64,000 bases of DNA from Arthrobacter sp. UM1 (GCF_020483305.1 NZ_JACWAB010000005.1:1-64000); one strand, 5' to 3'; shown: positions 36,041 through 45,461, counted from the first letter of the stretch. Numbers and translations are program-made. Notes: generated by a model from the sequence alone, not told the origin.

Positions 36041-36232
36041 TCATCGGATGGTCGAGGCGGGCGAGGTCAGCGAACCGGCCATGACGAACTCGCCTCGGCC
36101 GGGCTTGCTGGTGGCGCGCGAGGGCTCGGCGAAGCCGCAGTGCACTGCGGCGGAGTGGTTCGTCGAGGGGCGGGCGCCGTCTCGGGTGACGGGTGCGGGC
36201 TGGGGAGCAGTGTCCGTGTGATGGAGCTGCAC
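36041..36232 (-). CDS. 63-aa small protein
   Basis: GTG 36232 with GGAG seven bases upstream; ends TGA 36041-36043, 27 bases before the next small gene. A TTG at 36250 would add six residues but has no ribosome site. Pro/Thr-rich first half (HHTDTAPQPAPVTRDG), one Cys (AVHCGFAEPS), and a GRGEFVMAGSL motif. No family recognised; the order and spacing suggest co-translation with the 50-aa gene. Confidence 0.4.
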   Translation of the reverse strand: MQLHHTDTAPQPAPVTRDGARPSTNHSAAVHCGFAEPSRATSKPGRGEFVMAGSLTSPASTIR

Positions 36233-36350
36233 GAGTGTTCTCCGGTTCAAAAGTTCTGTACACAGGGCCCGTGTGGGCGGGAGGCGGATACCCCGTGATG
36301 ACGCCGGAGCTGGTCTCAGACCGGCGTGGAGGGGAGTCCGCTGGCTCGGA

Positions 36351-36373
36351 GCGCCGGACTGAAGAACCGGCGC
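36351..36373 (-). terminator. small hairpin after the 39-aa gene
   Basis: A 7-bp GC-only stem (36351-36357 with 36367-36373), 12 bases after the stop of the 39-aa ORF. A second 7-bp stem lies at 36301-36327. Together they may weaken transcription into the next small gene. Confidence 0.35.
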
Positions 36374-36385
36374 GGCGTGGCTCTG

Positions 36386-36505
36386 CTAGGAGGCCGTCCG
36401 AGCGGAGGCGAGGAGGTTGAGCGCATGGGCTGCGCCTGCGAACGACCGCGGGCGAATGCGCTGTCCTGTCCACTGCGTGTGCATGGTGAGGATTCCGGTG
36501 TTCAT
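36386..36505 (-). CDS. 39-aa small basic protein
   Basis: ATG 36505 with a near-ideal AAAGGAGG eight bases upstream; ends TAG 36386-36388. It starts MNTGILTMHTQWTGQRIRPR and ends in a helical LNLLASARTAS part. The ribosome site is among the best in the window, so translation is likely. It could be a leader peptide, but no amino acid is strongly over-represented. A TTGACA at 36574-36579 on the minus strand may be its -35 box; I see no matching -10. Confidence 0.45.
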   Translation of the reverse strand: MNTGILTMHTQWTGQRIRPRSFAGAAHALNLLASARTAS

Positions 36506-36668
36506 GTGTCTCGCCTCCTTTCCCTGTGAGCCCGGGCAGATTCCTCTGCCGGGGAGAGCTTTTGATTGAGAACTGTCAACCAATGCTTCGACTGTACCCG
36601 GCCAGGGCGAGGAAGTACAGCGAATTCAGAGAAATGTGGCGGATGTCAAGCCGGGTCGTCTGCCCGGA

Positions 36669-37145
36669 TCAGCTGTCCCTGACCACTGTGACGAAGTCTT
36701 CGCAGACCACCCGCCGGGTGTCCGCCCCGCCTGAGCTGGCCATGGTCTTGAACTGCACCTGCTCGTCCCCGCCGGCCTTGACGGCGAACAGGTGGGAGGC
36801 CGTGCCGAAGACGGCTCCGTTGTCTCGGTTGGCCACGGTCACGGAGACGCTGTAGTGGCTCGTGTAGCGGGTCTTGTTGCGCAGCGTTCCCGTGAAGGTC
36901 CAGGCGCCCGAGGAGTCCACCGTGCACTGGACGTCGTGGAGATCTTCATCCCCCACCTCGGCGGCATGCTGCTCCTGCTGGGCCTTCTTGTACTCGGCCG
37001 AGGTGCGGGCCGCGGAGCCCTGCGAATCGCCCGAGGACTGCACTGCAGAGCAGGCCGAGACGGAGAGCACGGAGACAAGGCAGACGAACGCCGCTCCGAT
37101 GCGTCTCGGAGCGGAGTGGAACGCAGTGTGCACGGCCGCTGACAC
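36669..37145 (-). CDS. secreted lipoprotein
   Basis: 158 aa from GTG 37145, with GGGAGGGA just upstream. The signal peptide ends in the lipobox SVSAC, so Cys32 would be lipidated. The outer part has a helical Gln/Ala/Glu-rich linker, then a small beta-sandwich-like domain (TVDSSGAWTFTGTLRNKTRY, YSVSVTVANRDNG) resembling FxLYD-type or DUF4352-type domains of actinobacterial lipoproteins. Function unknown. Confidence 0.75.
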   Translation of the reverse strand: MSAAVHTAFHSAPRRIGAAFVCLVSVLSVSACSAVQSSGDSQGSAARTSAEYKKAQQEQHAAEVGDEDLHDVQCTVDSSGAWTFTGTLRNKTRYTSHYSVSVTVANRDNGAVFGTASHLFAVKAGGDEQVQFKTMASSGGADTRRVVCEDFVTVVRDS

Positions 37146-37311
37146 GGATTCCCTCCCTGGTCTCCTCGAGGTGCGGCCCCGGGCGTTCACCCGGGAGTCA
37201 TCCCAAAGTATGACTCGGGAGGTTGGGATTTGCCTGCAAGCCAGCCGAGGCCCCCGTGTGCACCGGGAAGGAAGCGGACCGCGCAGGTCCGCCACCGCTT
37301 CAGTCCGCCCC

Positions 37312-37917
37312 TCAGAGCCCCCAGCCCTGGATCGCGGGATCTCGCTTGTCCCAGCCGAGGTGGCAGAGGCGCGCCGTCTCGAGGAGGAAGTTCCGGCCGT
37401 GGACCGGATCCAGTCCGATCCACCGCGCCGCGAGGATCCGGGAGAAGTGTCCGTGGGCCACGAGGACGGCGTTGCCGCCTTCCGGCACCTCCGCCCGGAC
37501 CCGCTCGATGATCCGGTCCGCCCGCGCGCCCACCTCTGCGAGCCTCTCCCCGTTCGGCACGCCCGAGTCCCAGAGGACGTAGGAGGGGTTCTGCTTGCGC
37601 AGATCCGCGCTGCGGAGGCCTTCGTAGTCTCCGTAGTCCCACTCGCGGGCGTCGTCGACGATCTCCGGCTCTCCGAGCCCCGCGAGCTCCGCCGTCCGCC
37701 GCGCGCGGGACATCGGAGAGGAGAGGACGAGGTCGAAGTGAAGGCCCATCGCGCGGATCCGCTCACCGGCCTCCTCGGCCTGGCGCACGCCGGTCTCCGT
37801 GAGATCGAGGTCCGTGCGACCCGTGTACTGGCCCGACTTGGACCATTCCGTCTGCCCGTGCCGCAGCAGCCAGAGGGAGGGGTAAGCGGGGATGCCGGGG
37901 TTGGGGTGGTCGTTCAT
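37312..37917 (-). CDS. histidine phosphatase (phosphoglycerate mutase-like)
   Basis: 201 aa. LRHGQTEWSKSGQYTGRTD carries the phospho-accepting His and the conserved Arg; SSPMSRARRTAEL, EWDYGDYEG and VAHGHFSRILAARW complete the family motifs. The EWDYGDYEG pattern suggests a small-molecule phosphatase rather than the glycolytic mutase. Its ATG immediately follows the CCA-enzyme stop (TAGATG), so the two are co-translated. Confidence 0.88.
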   Translation of the reverse strand: MNDHPNPGIPAYPSLWLLRHGQTEWSKSGQYTGRTDLDLTETGVRQAEEAGERIRAMGLHFDLVLSSPMSRARRTAELAGLGEPEIVDDAREWDYGDYEGLRSADLRKQNPSYVLWDSGVPNGERLAEVGARADRIIERVRAEVPEGGNAVLVAHGHFSRILAARWIGLDPVHGRNFLLETARLCHLGWDKRDPAIQGWGL

Positions 37918-39378
37918 CTAGGACTCCTTCTCCTGCCTGTCCTGCTCCTGCGCTTCCGGCTGCTCGGCCCACCAGGCCCGCAGGCGGCGCGTCGCCTCTT
38001 CTTCTCCGAGCGGGCCCTCGTCCAGGCGCAGCTCCAGCAGCCAGCGGTAGGCGCGCCCCACCAGGGGACCCGGCCGGAGGCCCAGCAGCGCCATGATCTG
38101 CTCGCCGTCCAGGTCCGGGCGGATGGCGGCGATCTCCTCCTGCTCGGCGAGCTCGGCGATCCGCCGTTCCAGGTCGTCATAGGCGGCCGCGAGGCGCGCC
38201 GCCTTGCGCTGATTGCGCGTGGTCACGTCCGAGCGCGTCAGCCGGTGCAGCCGCTCCAGCAGGGGCCCCGCATCCGTGACGTATCGGCGCACGGCGGAGT
38301 CCGTCCAGGACTGGTCCTTGTAGCCGAAGAACCGCATGTGCAGCTCCACGAGCCGAGCGGTGGCCTTGATGGTCTCGTTGTCGAAGCGCAGGGCCCGCAT
38401 CCGCTTCGTGACGAGCTTGGCCCCCACGACGTCGTGATTGCGGAACGTCACCGCCCCCGAGGGCTCGAACCGGCGGGTGGCCGGCTTGCCGACGTCGTGC
38501 ATGAGCGCCGCGAAGCGGAGCACGAAGTCCGGGCCCGGCACGGGGCCGTCCGCGTCCGTCTCGAGGTCCGCCGCCTGGCGGAGGACCGTCAGGGAGTGCT
38601 GGTAGACGTCCTTGTGGCTGTGGTGCTCGTCCGTCTCGAGCTTGAGGGCGGGGATCTCCGGGAGCACCTGGTCGGCGAGACCGGTGCGGACGAGGATGTC
38701 GATCCCCGTGGCCGGGTCCGCGCCCTTGACGAGCTTGACGAGCTCGTCTCGCACGCGCTCGGCGGAGATGATCGCCAGCCGCTGCGCCATGGCCGTCATG
38801 GCCGCCTCCACCTCCGGCGAGATCTCCACGCCCAACTGGGAGGCGAAGCGGGCGGCGCGCATCATCCGCAGCGGGTCGTCCGAGAAGGAGTCTTCCGGCG
38901 CTCCGGGCGTGCGCAGGGACTTCGCCGCGAGGTCCCGGACGCCGCCGAACGGGTCCACGAGCTCGAGGGAGGGCAGGCGCAGGGCCATCGCGTTCACGGT
39001 GAAGTCCCTCCGGAAGAGGTCGTCCTCCAGCGAGTCCCCGAACCGGACCTCCGGCTTCCGCGAGTCCTCCCGATAGGCCTCCGCCCGATACGTGGTCACC
39101 TCGATCTGAAGGCCGGACTTCGTCAGGCCGATGGTCCCGAACTCCCGGCCGATCTCCCAGACGGCGTCCGCCCAGCCGGAGACGACGTCGAGGATCGCAT
39201 CCGGCCTGGCGTCCGTGGTGAAGTCCATGTCTCCAGAACTCCGGCCCAGGAAGAGGTCCCGGACGGGCCCTCCCACGAGGGACAGGGCATGACCCGCGGA
39301 CTCGAACCGGCGGCCCAGCTCGTACACCACGGGCGGGAGAAGGTCTTCGTCCGCCGCCATCTGGAGAATGTTCGCCAT
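37918..39378 (-). CDS. cca: CCA tRNA nucleotidyltransferase
   Basis: 486 aa. The N-terminal nucleotidyltransferase has LVGGPVRDLFLGRSSGDMDF with the G-G-x-V-R-D and D-x-D motifs; RRDFTVNAMALRL follows. A C-terminal HD domain (RFAALMHDVGKPATRR) is present, as in the actinobacterial form. It adds or repairs the 3' CCA of tRNA. It is divergent from the NUDIX gene, the conserved arrangement near actinobacterial origins. Confidence 0.95.
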   Translation of the reverse strand: MANILQMAADEDLLPPVVYELGRRFESAGHALSLVGGPVRDLFLGRSSGDMDFTTDARPDAILDVVSGWADAVWEIGREFGTIGLTKSGLQIEVTTYRAEAYREDSRKPEVRFGDSLEDDLFRRDFTVNAMALRLPSLELVDPFGGVRDLAAKSLRTPGAPEDSFSDDPLRMMRAARFASQLGVEISPEVEAAMTAMAQRLAIISAERVRDELVKLVKGADPATGIDILVRTGLADQVLPEIPALKLETDEHHSHKDVYQHSLTVLRQAADLETDADGPVPGPDFVLRFAALMHDVGKPATRRFEPSGAVTFRNHDVVGAKLVTKRMRALRFDNETIKATARLVELHMRFFGYKDQSWTDSAVRRYVTDAGPLLERLHRLTRSDVTTRNQRKAARLAAAYDDLERRIAELAEQEEIAAIRPDLDGEQIMALLGLRPGPLVGRAYRWLLELRLDEGPLGEEEATRRLRAWWAEQPEAQEQDRQEKES

Positions 39379-39488
39379 AGTCCTCTCAGTCTTTCATCTC
39401 GCCCCCGGACCGCGTGCCCAGTCCGCACGGCTCCTGACTGTGCAGGCGCACAGAGGCGGCCTCCTGGCTCCCCGATAGAGTGGGACGC

Positions 39489-40016
39489 ATGCACAGGCCT
39501 CACTCGACACCCAAGCGCACGCCGCTCACGGTGTTCCGGGGGCTTTCCCTTCCCCAGCAGGCGCCGAACAGCTCCGGCGCGGTGGACGAGGTCTCGGCCG
39601 GGGGCATCGTCATGAACTTCGAGACGCCCACGCTGGACGTCGCCGTCATCGGACGCCTCAACCGGGCCCGGCGGCTCGAGTGGTGCCTCCCCAAGGGCCA
39701 CCCCGAGGGCCGCGAGGACCTCCAGGCCGCCGCCGTTCGCGAGATCGCGGAGGAGACGGGCATCCTCGGCGAGATCCTCCAGCCGCTCGGCAGCATCGAC
39801 TACTGGTTCTCCGCCTCGGGCCGGCGCATCCACAAGACCGTGCACCACTACCTGCTCCAGGCGGTGGGCGGGATCCTCACCACAGAGAATGACCCGGACC
39901 ACGAGGCCGTGGAGGTCGCCTGGATCCCCCTGAGGGACCTCGGCGCCCGGCTCTCGTTCCCCAATGAGCGGCGGATCGCAGACCACGCCCGCGCCGTCCT
40001 GCCCCAATACCTGTGA
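39489..40016 (+). CDS. NUDIX hydrolase
   Basis: 175 aa from ATG 39489. The NUDIX box is complete, running from GHPEGREDLQAA to VREIAEETGI (G-x5-E-x7-R-E-U-x-E-E-x-G-U). TAGAGT (39476-39481) would put a transcript start close to 39489, so the message may be leaderless; GTG 39480 is the alternative start. Substrate cannot be told; neighbours in mycobacteria place it in the same murJ cluster. Confidence 0.87.
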   Translation: MHRPHSTPKRTPLTVFRGLSLPQQAPNSSGAVDEVSAGGIVMNFETPTLDVAVIGRLNRARRLEWCLPKGHPEGREDLQAAAVREIAEETGILGEILQPLGSIDYWFSASGRRIHKTVHHYLLQAVGGILTTENDPDHEAVEVAWIPLRDLGARLSFPNERRIADHARAVLPQYL

Positions 40017-40076
40017 TGCCGTGCGCGCCGGACCCCCGGATGTCCGCACCCATCTCGATTTGATTGAATGCACGGT

Positions 40077-41966
40077 ATGACTGATCCCTATGCGCCGATC
40101 TCGGGCGGCCGCACTCTGACCGACTGGACGGGCGGCTCCGACTCCCGTTTCGGCCTGGACGAGGACGCCGCGGGAGAGACGCGCGGGCGCACCGGCTCCC
40201 GCCGCGCCGGATGGGTCGTCCCGGAGCAGGGGGAGAAGGCCGCGGGCGCCGCGGGAGAGGCGAGCGGCGAGACGGACGGCCAGACCGCCGGCAGCCCTGC
40301 CGAGGAGCCGTCCGGGGCCCGCGCCGTCCGGTCAACCCGTGCCGGACTCGTCATGGCCTCGGGCACAGTCGCCTCCCGCGTGCTCGGCCTGGTCCGCACC
40401 GTGGCCCTCGCAATGGCCATCGGCGCCACCGGACACATCTCGGACATCTGGGATCTCGCCAACGTCCTGCCGAACCAGATCTACGGCATGATCGCCGGCG
40501 GCGTGTTCAGCGCCATCCTCGTCCCGCTCATCATCCGCGCCTCCAAGGCGGCGGACCGGGGCGCGGACTACCTCTCCCGGCTCACCACGCTCCTCATCAC
40601 CTTCCTCGCGATCGCGACGACGCTGACCACGCTCGCCGCCCCCTGGATCATCAAGGCGATCGGGCAGGGGTACAGCCCCGCGCAGGCCGCCGTCGCCACC
40701 CAGCTCGCCTACTTCCTCCTGCCGCAGATCTTCTTCTACGGCATGTACGCGATCCTCGGGCAGATCCTCAACGCCCACGAGTCCTACGGCCCGTTCATGT
40801 GGTCCCCGGTGCTCAACAACCTGATCGCCCTCGCCACGCTCGTCTTCTTCATGGTCATGTTCGGCGCGGAGAAGAACGGGATGCACCACACGCTGGAGAA
40901 CTGGTCCTTCCAGAAGAGCCTCGTGATCGGCCTCGGCTCGACCCTCGGCATCGTGGCCCAGGCCGTGGTGCTGCTCATCCCGCTGCGCAAGCTGCGGCTC
41001 GGGCTGCGGCCCAACTTCAAGTTCCGGGGCGTGGGGCTCCGCCATGCCGCCAAGCTCGCCGGCTGGACCGCCGCCACAATGGTCATCGGCAATATTCCGT
41101 TCTTCGTATATAACCGAGTCGAAGCAACAGTCACGAGCTACCGCGACACGCTCCAGGACAAGTCGCAGGTCATCGCCGGCGCCACGGCGCTCAACAGCGC
41201 CTCGCTCCTGTACGTGCTTCCGCACGCCGTCATCGCCGTCTCGCTCGCCACGATCCTCGTGAACCGCCTCTCTCATGCGGCGGCCGACGGCGACCACGCC
41301 CGCCTGGCCAACACCCTCAACGCGGGCCTGCGGACCCTCGGCCTGCCCATGATCCTCTGCTCAGCCGCGATGATCACGGTGGCCGGCCCGCTCGGATTCG
41401 TCTTCGCCTCCGGCGTGCCCCGGGCGGGAGCGCTCATCGGCATCGCCACGATCATCCTGGTGTTCTCGGCGCCGGTGTACTCGGCCTCGATCTTTCTCGG
41501 CCGCACCTTCTACACGCTCAACGATGCGAGGACGCCGTTCTTCATCGCCCTCGGCGTCGCGATCTTCGCCATCGGGATGTCCTTCGCCGTGTACTTCGTG
41601 CATCCGGAGCACAGGATCTTCGCCATCGCCCTCGTCACGAGCGTGGGCAATGGCCTCGGCTTCCTCGCCAACCACTTCTTCCTGGTTCGGATGCTCGGCT
41701 CCTACCGCCTCCGGACGGTCTTCGACGCGTGGTGCAAGTACACCGTGGCCGCCCTGGTGGCCTCCGTCTTCGGCGTGGGCCTCATGTGGCTGCTCGGCGG
41801 CTACGGGGAGGGCGGCTTCGCCTGGAGCGGCATCCTTCCCGCCCTCGCGTCCTGCGCGCTCGTCACGGTGCTCATGGGGCTCGTCTACCTCGGCATCCTC
41901 AGGATCTGGAAGACGCCTGAGCTCAACGACGTGCTGAACCCTCTGCTCTCGAAGCTGCGCCGGTAG
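40077..41966 (+). CDS. murJ: lipid II flippase MurJ
   Basis: 629 aa from ATG 40077 (MTDPYAPISGG); an ATG at 40068 is also possible. The first 95 residues are disordered, then fourteen membrane helices of the MOP superfamily begin at GLVMASGTVASRVLGLVRTV. ANVLPNQIYGMIAGGVFSAI and PQIFFYGMYAILGQILNAH match MurJ/MviN. It moves lipid II across the membrane for wall synthesis. The next gene probably regulates it. Confidence 0.93.
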   Translation: MTDPYAPISGGRTLTDWTGGSDSRFGLDEDAAGETRGRTGSRRAGWVVPEQGEKAAGAAGEASGETDGQTAGSPAEEPSGARAVRSTRAGLVMASGTVASRVLGLVRTVALAMAIGATGHISDIWDLANVLPNQIYGMIAGGVFSAILVPLIIRASKAADRGADYLSRLTTLLITFLAIATTLTTLAAPWIIKAIGQGYSPAQAAVATQLAYFLLPQIFFYGMYAILGQILNAHESYGPFMWSPVLNNLIALATLVFFMVMFGAEKNGMHHTLENWSFQKSLVIGLGSTLGIVAQAVVLLIPLRKLRLGLRPNFKFRGVGLRHAAKLAGWTAATMVIGNIPFFVYNRVEATVTSYRDTLQDKSQVIAGATALNSASLLYVLPHAVIAVSLATILVNRLSHAAADGDHARLANTLNAGLRTLGLPMILCSAAMITVAGPLGFVFASGVPRAGALIGIATIILVFSAPVYSASIFLGRTFYTLNDARTPFFIALGVAIFAIGMSFAVYFVHPEHRIFAIALVTSVGNGLGFLANHFFLVRMLGSYRLRTVFDAWCKYTVAALVASVFGVGLMWLLGGYGEGGFAWSGILPALASCALVTVLMGLVYLGILRIWKTPELNDVLNPLLSKLRR

Positions 41967-42032
41967 CATAGGGGGAACAGCGTGCGCTCTCTTCCCCGTC
42001 ACGGGCGCCCGTCTCACGGAAAGGCTTGATCT

Positions 42033-43781
42033 GTGACCAACTCCCTCGAGGTCGGCTCAATCATCGGCGGCCGCTACAAGGTCACCGGGCTCATCACCTC
42101 CACGTCGGACGGCGATGACGTCCTCTCCGGTCTGGACCAGGTGCTCAACCGCAACGTGAGCATCCTCGTCGCCTCCAAGCGCAATGCCAGCCAGGCGTCC
42201 CAGTCTGGCCGCGAGCTCGCCACGGGAGAGCGCCACAGCCCCATCCAGGTGCTGGACATGGTCATCACGGACGGGCGCCCCGCTCTCGTGACCAACCGCG
42301 CACGGGCGGACGAGCTCCTGGAGCTCCTCGTCAGCCAGGATGCGCCGTACGTGGAGCCCTTCTTCACCGAGTCCCTGGGGTCGGAGATCTTCGGCCAGAA
42401 GCGGGAGGCCACCCCGCAGGAGGACGAGGAGTGGGACGAGCACTATTACGACGTCGAGAGCGAGCGCCCTCTCATCGACCTGTCCTCGATGTCGGAGCGG
42501 GCCCGCGCTCGCGCCGCGGAGCGCGCCGTCGCCCGTGATGCCGCCGCGGCGCAGAAGGCTGAGGCGGCCCGCGCCAAGGAGACGGAGCAGAGCCGCGCCC
42601 GCGAGGCGGAGAACGCCCGCTCGCGCGAGGCGGAGAGCGCCCGTGAAGCGGAGCGCCCTCGCGTTGATCAGACGGAGGACCGCCGCTCCGCAGGACGGGG
42701 ATACGACGACGAACGCCCGGCGCACCGGGACGCAGACCTCTCCAGCGCAGCGCCCGCAGCCGCCAAGCGCCCTTCGGTCCGCCCGCTCGGTCCCGAGGAC
42801 GGTTCCTTCACTGATCCGGACGCCACCCGCAGCCATCCTGTCGCTCGTCCGGAGAGGGACTCTCATGAGCCCTCCCGCGTGGAGGACGCTGCCTCGACTC
42901 GCAGCGGGGCCCAGGAGCGGGGACGCCCCGGTGCCGCGGCCATGGCAGGCACGGCTGGACTCGCCGGCGCCGGCGCGGCCGCTGCCTCGGCAGGACGCGG
43001 TGGCCGCACCGGCCGTGAAGACCGCTTCGAGCAGGACGGCCGCCGGGACCGCCGGGCGGAGGCTGAACGCAGGCGCCCCGTGGCTGAAGACGAGGCAGGA
43101 CGGCGGGGCCGCGGCTCCTACGCCGAAGACGGGGGCGAGGACAAGCGGGGACGCTTCTTCTCTCGCGCGCTCGTCGGCGTCCTGCTGGCCGCGCTGCTTC
43201 TGGGAGCGGTCTTCCTGGCCGTGACCCAGTTGAGCACGCTGTTCTCGAAGAACGGGGACACGTCCGCCAAGGACTCCGGTACCAGCGCCTCGCAGAGCGC
43301 CTCGCCGTCGCAGTCCGCGAAGCCGGGGCCGAAGCCGCAGATCTCCGAGATCCAGCGCCTGGTGCCCAGCAACCCCACCCTCGACGCGGGCTCGGACGGC
43401 ACGCTGGGCCGGATCATCGACGGCAACAAGCAGAGCTCCTGGGGATCGCTCGTCTACACGAACCCGCAGTTCGGCAACCTGACCCAGAACTTCGCCCTCG
43501 TGTTCAAGCTGAAGGACCCCGCCTCGGTGAAGTCGTTCAACCTGAGCCAGCAGTACGGCAGCGGCGGCGCGTTCCAGGTCTACGTGAACAGCCAGCCCAG
43601 CCTCGAAGGCGCCACGCAGGTGGGCCAGGGCGGCTTCACCTCGGACCAGGTCAAGGTGAACCTCAAGGACAACCAGAAGTCCCAGTACGTCATCATGAAC
43701 GTGACCGAGCTGCCCCGCCTCAACGGCGTCCAGGCGCAGTACCCGTGGGGCATGGTCATCTCCGAGGTGACGCTGGACTAG
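42033..43781 (+). CDS. pseudokinase-like membrane protein downstream of murJ
   Basis: 582 aa from GTG 42033, with GGAAAGG upstream. Residues about 1-110 look like a decayed kinase N-lobe (GSIIGGRYKVTGLITSTSDG) without catalytic residues. A highly charged middle (about 130-375, rich in Ala, Arg, Glu) follows, then one membrane helix (about 380-400) and an outside domain with discoidin/F5-F8-like strands (SNPTLDAGSDGTLGRIIDGN, SSWGSLVYTNPQFGNL). In M. tuberculosis the MurJ homologue carries a C-terminal pseudokinase and an outside sugar-binding-like domain; here the same modules form a separate protein. A role controlling MurJ is inference. Confidence 0.82.
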   Translation: MTNSLEVGSIIGGRYKVTGLITSTSDGDDVLSGLDQVLNRNVSILVASKRNASQASQSGRELATGERHSPIQVLDMVITDGRPALVTNRARADELLELLVSQDAPYVEPFFTESLGSEIFGQKREATPQEDEEWDEHYYDVESERPLIDLSSMSERARARAAERAVARDAAAAQKAEAARAKETEQSRAREAENARSREAESAREAERPRVDQTEDRRSAGRGYDDERPAHRDADLSSAAPAAAKRPSVRPLGPEDGSFTDPDATRSHPVARPERDSHEPSRVEDAASTRSGAQERGRPGAAAMAGTAGLAGAGAAAASAGRGGRTGREDRFEQDGRRDRRAEAERRRPVAEDEAGRRGRGSYAEDGGEDKRGRFFSRALVGVLLAALLLGAVFLAVTQLSTLFSKNGDTSAKDSGTSASQSASPSQSAKPGPKPQISEIQRLVPSNPTLDAGSDGTLGRIIDGNKQSSWGSLVYTNPQFGNLTQNFALVFKLKDPASVKSFNLSQQYGSGGAFQVYVNSQPSLEGATQVGQGGFTSDQVKVNLKDNQKSQYVIMNVTELPRLNGVQAQYPWGMVISEVTLD

Positions 43782-43908
43782 CCCGCCCGGCGTCGCGCCT
43801 GCCCGCGGGGGCGGGAGGGTGCGGCCGCGCTGACCGAGAGCCCGGGGAATACGGTTCCCCGCCTCGCTGTTGTGAGAACCTGACACGATCGAGAGAAAGG
43901 CTCATTGA

Positions 43909-44856
43909 GTGAGCGCTGAGACCACTGACAAGATCCACGATGTCGTCATCGTCGGCTCCGGTCCCGCCGGGTACACCGCCGGCATCTACACGGGCCGCGC
44001 CAACCTGAACCCCGTCATCCTCGCGTCCTCCGTCAAGGCGGGCGGCGAGCTCATGAACACCACGGACGTGGAGAACTTCCCGGGCTTCCCGGAAGGCATC
44101 ATGGGTCCGGATCTCATGGCCAACCTGGAGCAGCAGGCTGAGCGTTTCGGCGCGCAGATCGAGTTCGAGGATGTGGTCGAAGCCGAGCTCGAGGGCGAGG
44201 TCAAGACGCTCACCACCGGCTCCGGGGACGTCTACAAGGCGCGCGCCGTCATCATCTCCACGGGGTCCGCCTACCGCGAGCTCGGCCTGCCGCGCGAGAA
44301 GGAGCTCAGCGGCTACGGCGTCTCCTGGTGCGCCACGTGCGACGGCTTCTTCTTCAAGGACCAGGACATCGCCGTCATCGGCGGCGGCGACTCGGCGATG
44401 GAGGAGGCACTCTTCCTCACGAAGTTCGCCCGTTCCGTCACTCTGGTCCACCGCCGCAACGAGTTCCGCGCTTCCCGTGTCATGGTGGACCGCGCCACGG
44501 CCAACGAGAAGATCCGCTTCGAGCTCGACGCCGAGGTCGCGGAGATCCTCGGCGAGAACAAGGTCGAGGGCCTCGTTCTGCGCAGCACGGTGGACGGCTC
44601 CACGCGCGAGCTGAACGTCACCGGCATGTTCGTGGCCATCGGCGCGGACCCCCGCACGGATCTCGTCAAGGGCGTTCTCGACCTCACCCCGGAGGGCACC
44701 ATCGCCACCCAGGGCCGCTCGTCCAAGACGAACGTCTCGGGCGTCTTCGCTGCGGGCGACGTTGTCGATCCCACCTATCGTCAGGCCATCACCTCCGCCG
44801 GCTCTGGCTGTGTGGCCGCGATCGACGTGGAGCACTTCCTGGCAGACCAGAGCTGA
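43909..44856 (+). CDS. trxB: thioredoxin reductase
   Basis: 315 aa from GTG 43909. FAD motif VGSGPAGYTAGIYTGRAN, redox-active WCATCDGFFF (CxxC), NADPH motif GGGDSAMEEA, and GVFAAGDVVDPTYRQAIT near the end. It reduces the thioredoxin encoded next with NADPH. Standard position near the origin in actinobacteria. Confidence 0.96.
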   Translation: MSAETTDKIHDVVIVGSGPAGYTAGIYTGRANLNPVILASSVKAGGELMNTTDVENFPGFPEGIMGPDLMANLEQQAERFGAQIEFEDVVEAELEGEVKTLTTGSGDVYKARAVIISTGSAYRELGLPREKELSGYGVSWCATCDGFFFKDQDIAVIGGGDSAMEEALFLTKFARSVTLVHRRNEFRASRVMVDRATANEKIRFELDAEVAEILGENKVEGLVLRSTVDGSTRELNVTGMFVAIGADPRTDLVKGVLDLTPEGTIATQGRSSKTNVSGVFAAGDVVDPTYRQAITSAGSGCVAAIDVEHFLADQS

Positions 44857-45021
44857 TCTCCCTCCGCTGTGCGCGGAGGAGAGTTGAGCCTCGGGGAGGG
44901 GTCCGGAAGACTCGTGGAATCCGTCGGACCCGTTCCCTCCGAACCTACGACGACGGCGCACGCAGAACCGGGCCGTCCGAACAGATGTTTTATGAATACT
45001 TTTGAGGATAAGGAGCAGACG

Positions 45022-45348
45022 ATGAGCGCAGCACGCGACGTCACGGATGCAGATTTCAAGGCCGAAGTCCTTGAGAACGCGAAGCCCGTCATTGTGGACT
45101 TCTGGGCCGAATGGTGTGGCCCGTGCCGCAAGGTCGGACCGATTCTCGATCAGATCGCAGAAGAGCATGCGGAAAAGGTTGATGTTGTGAAGGTCAACGT
45201 CGACGACAACCCGGCAACCGCCGCTCAGTTCGGGATCACGTCCATCCCTGCAATGTTCGCCTTCAAGGACGGAGAGGTCGTGGCCCGTGCCCTCGGCGCC
45301 AAGCCGAAGCAGGCTCTCGAGCAGGAGTTCGCGGCAGTTCTCTCCTGA
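45022..45348 (+). CDS. trxA: thioredoxin
   Basis: 108 aa, the usual size, from ATG 45022 with AAGGAG upstream; the longer open frame from 44869 is not needed. Active site DFWAEWCGPCRKVGP and cis-Pro loop GITSIPAMFAFKDG are complete. It is the substrate of TrxB encoded just upstream. A classic terminator follows. Confidence 0.97.
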   Translation: MSAARDVTDADFKAEVLENAKPVIVDFWAEWCGPCRKVGPILDQIAEEHAEKVDVVKVNVDDNPATAAQFGITSIPAMFAFKDGEVVARALGAKPKQALEQEFAAVLS

Positions 45349-45378
45349 CTCTGATGCTCTGACACGAGCACACCCAGG

Positions 45379-45416
45379 GGACGGGTCGAGGTTTAAGCCT
45401 CGGCCCGTCCCTTTTT
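45379..45416 (+). terminator. rho-independent terminator of trxA
   Basis: A 13-bp stem with one G-T pair (45379-45391 with 45398-45410), loop TTTAAG, followed by CTTTTT. Confidence 0.92.
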
Positions 45417-45447
45417 GTTCTCAAGACCTGGCCTCGCGTGATCTGGC

Positions 45448-45461
45448 GTTTCACGTGAAAC
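45448..45461. promoter_or_regulatory. parS site 1
   Basis: GTTTCACGTGAAAC, the 14-base core of the ParB-binding palindrome, perfectly symmetric. Confidence 0.9.

Noticed and set aside
36386-36505. Reading the 39-aa ORF as an amino-acid attenuator leader
   Set aside because: No run of a regulatory amino acid and the downstream hairpins lack an alternative pairing I can show.
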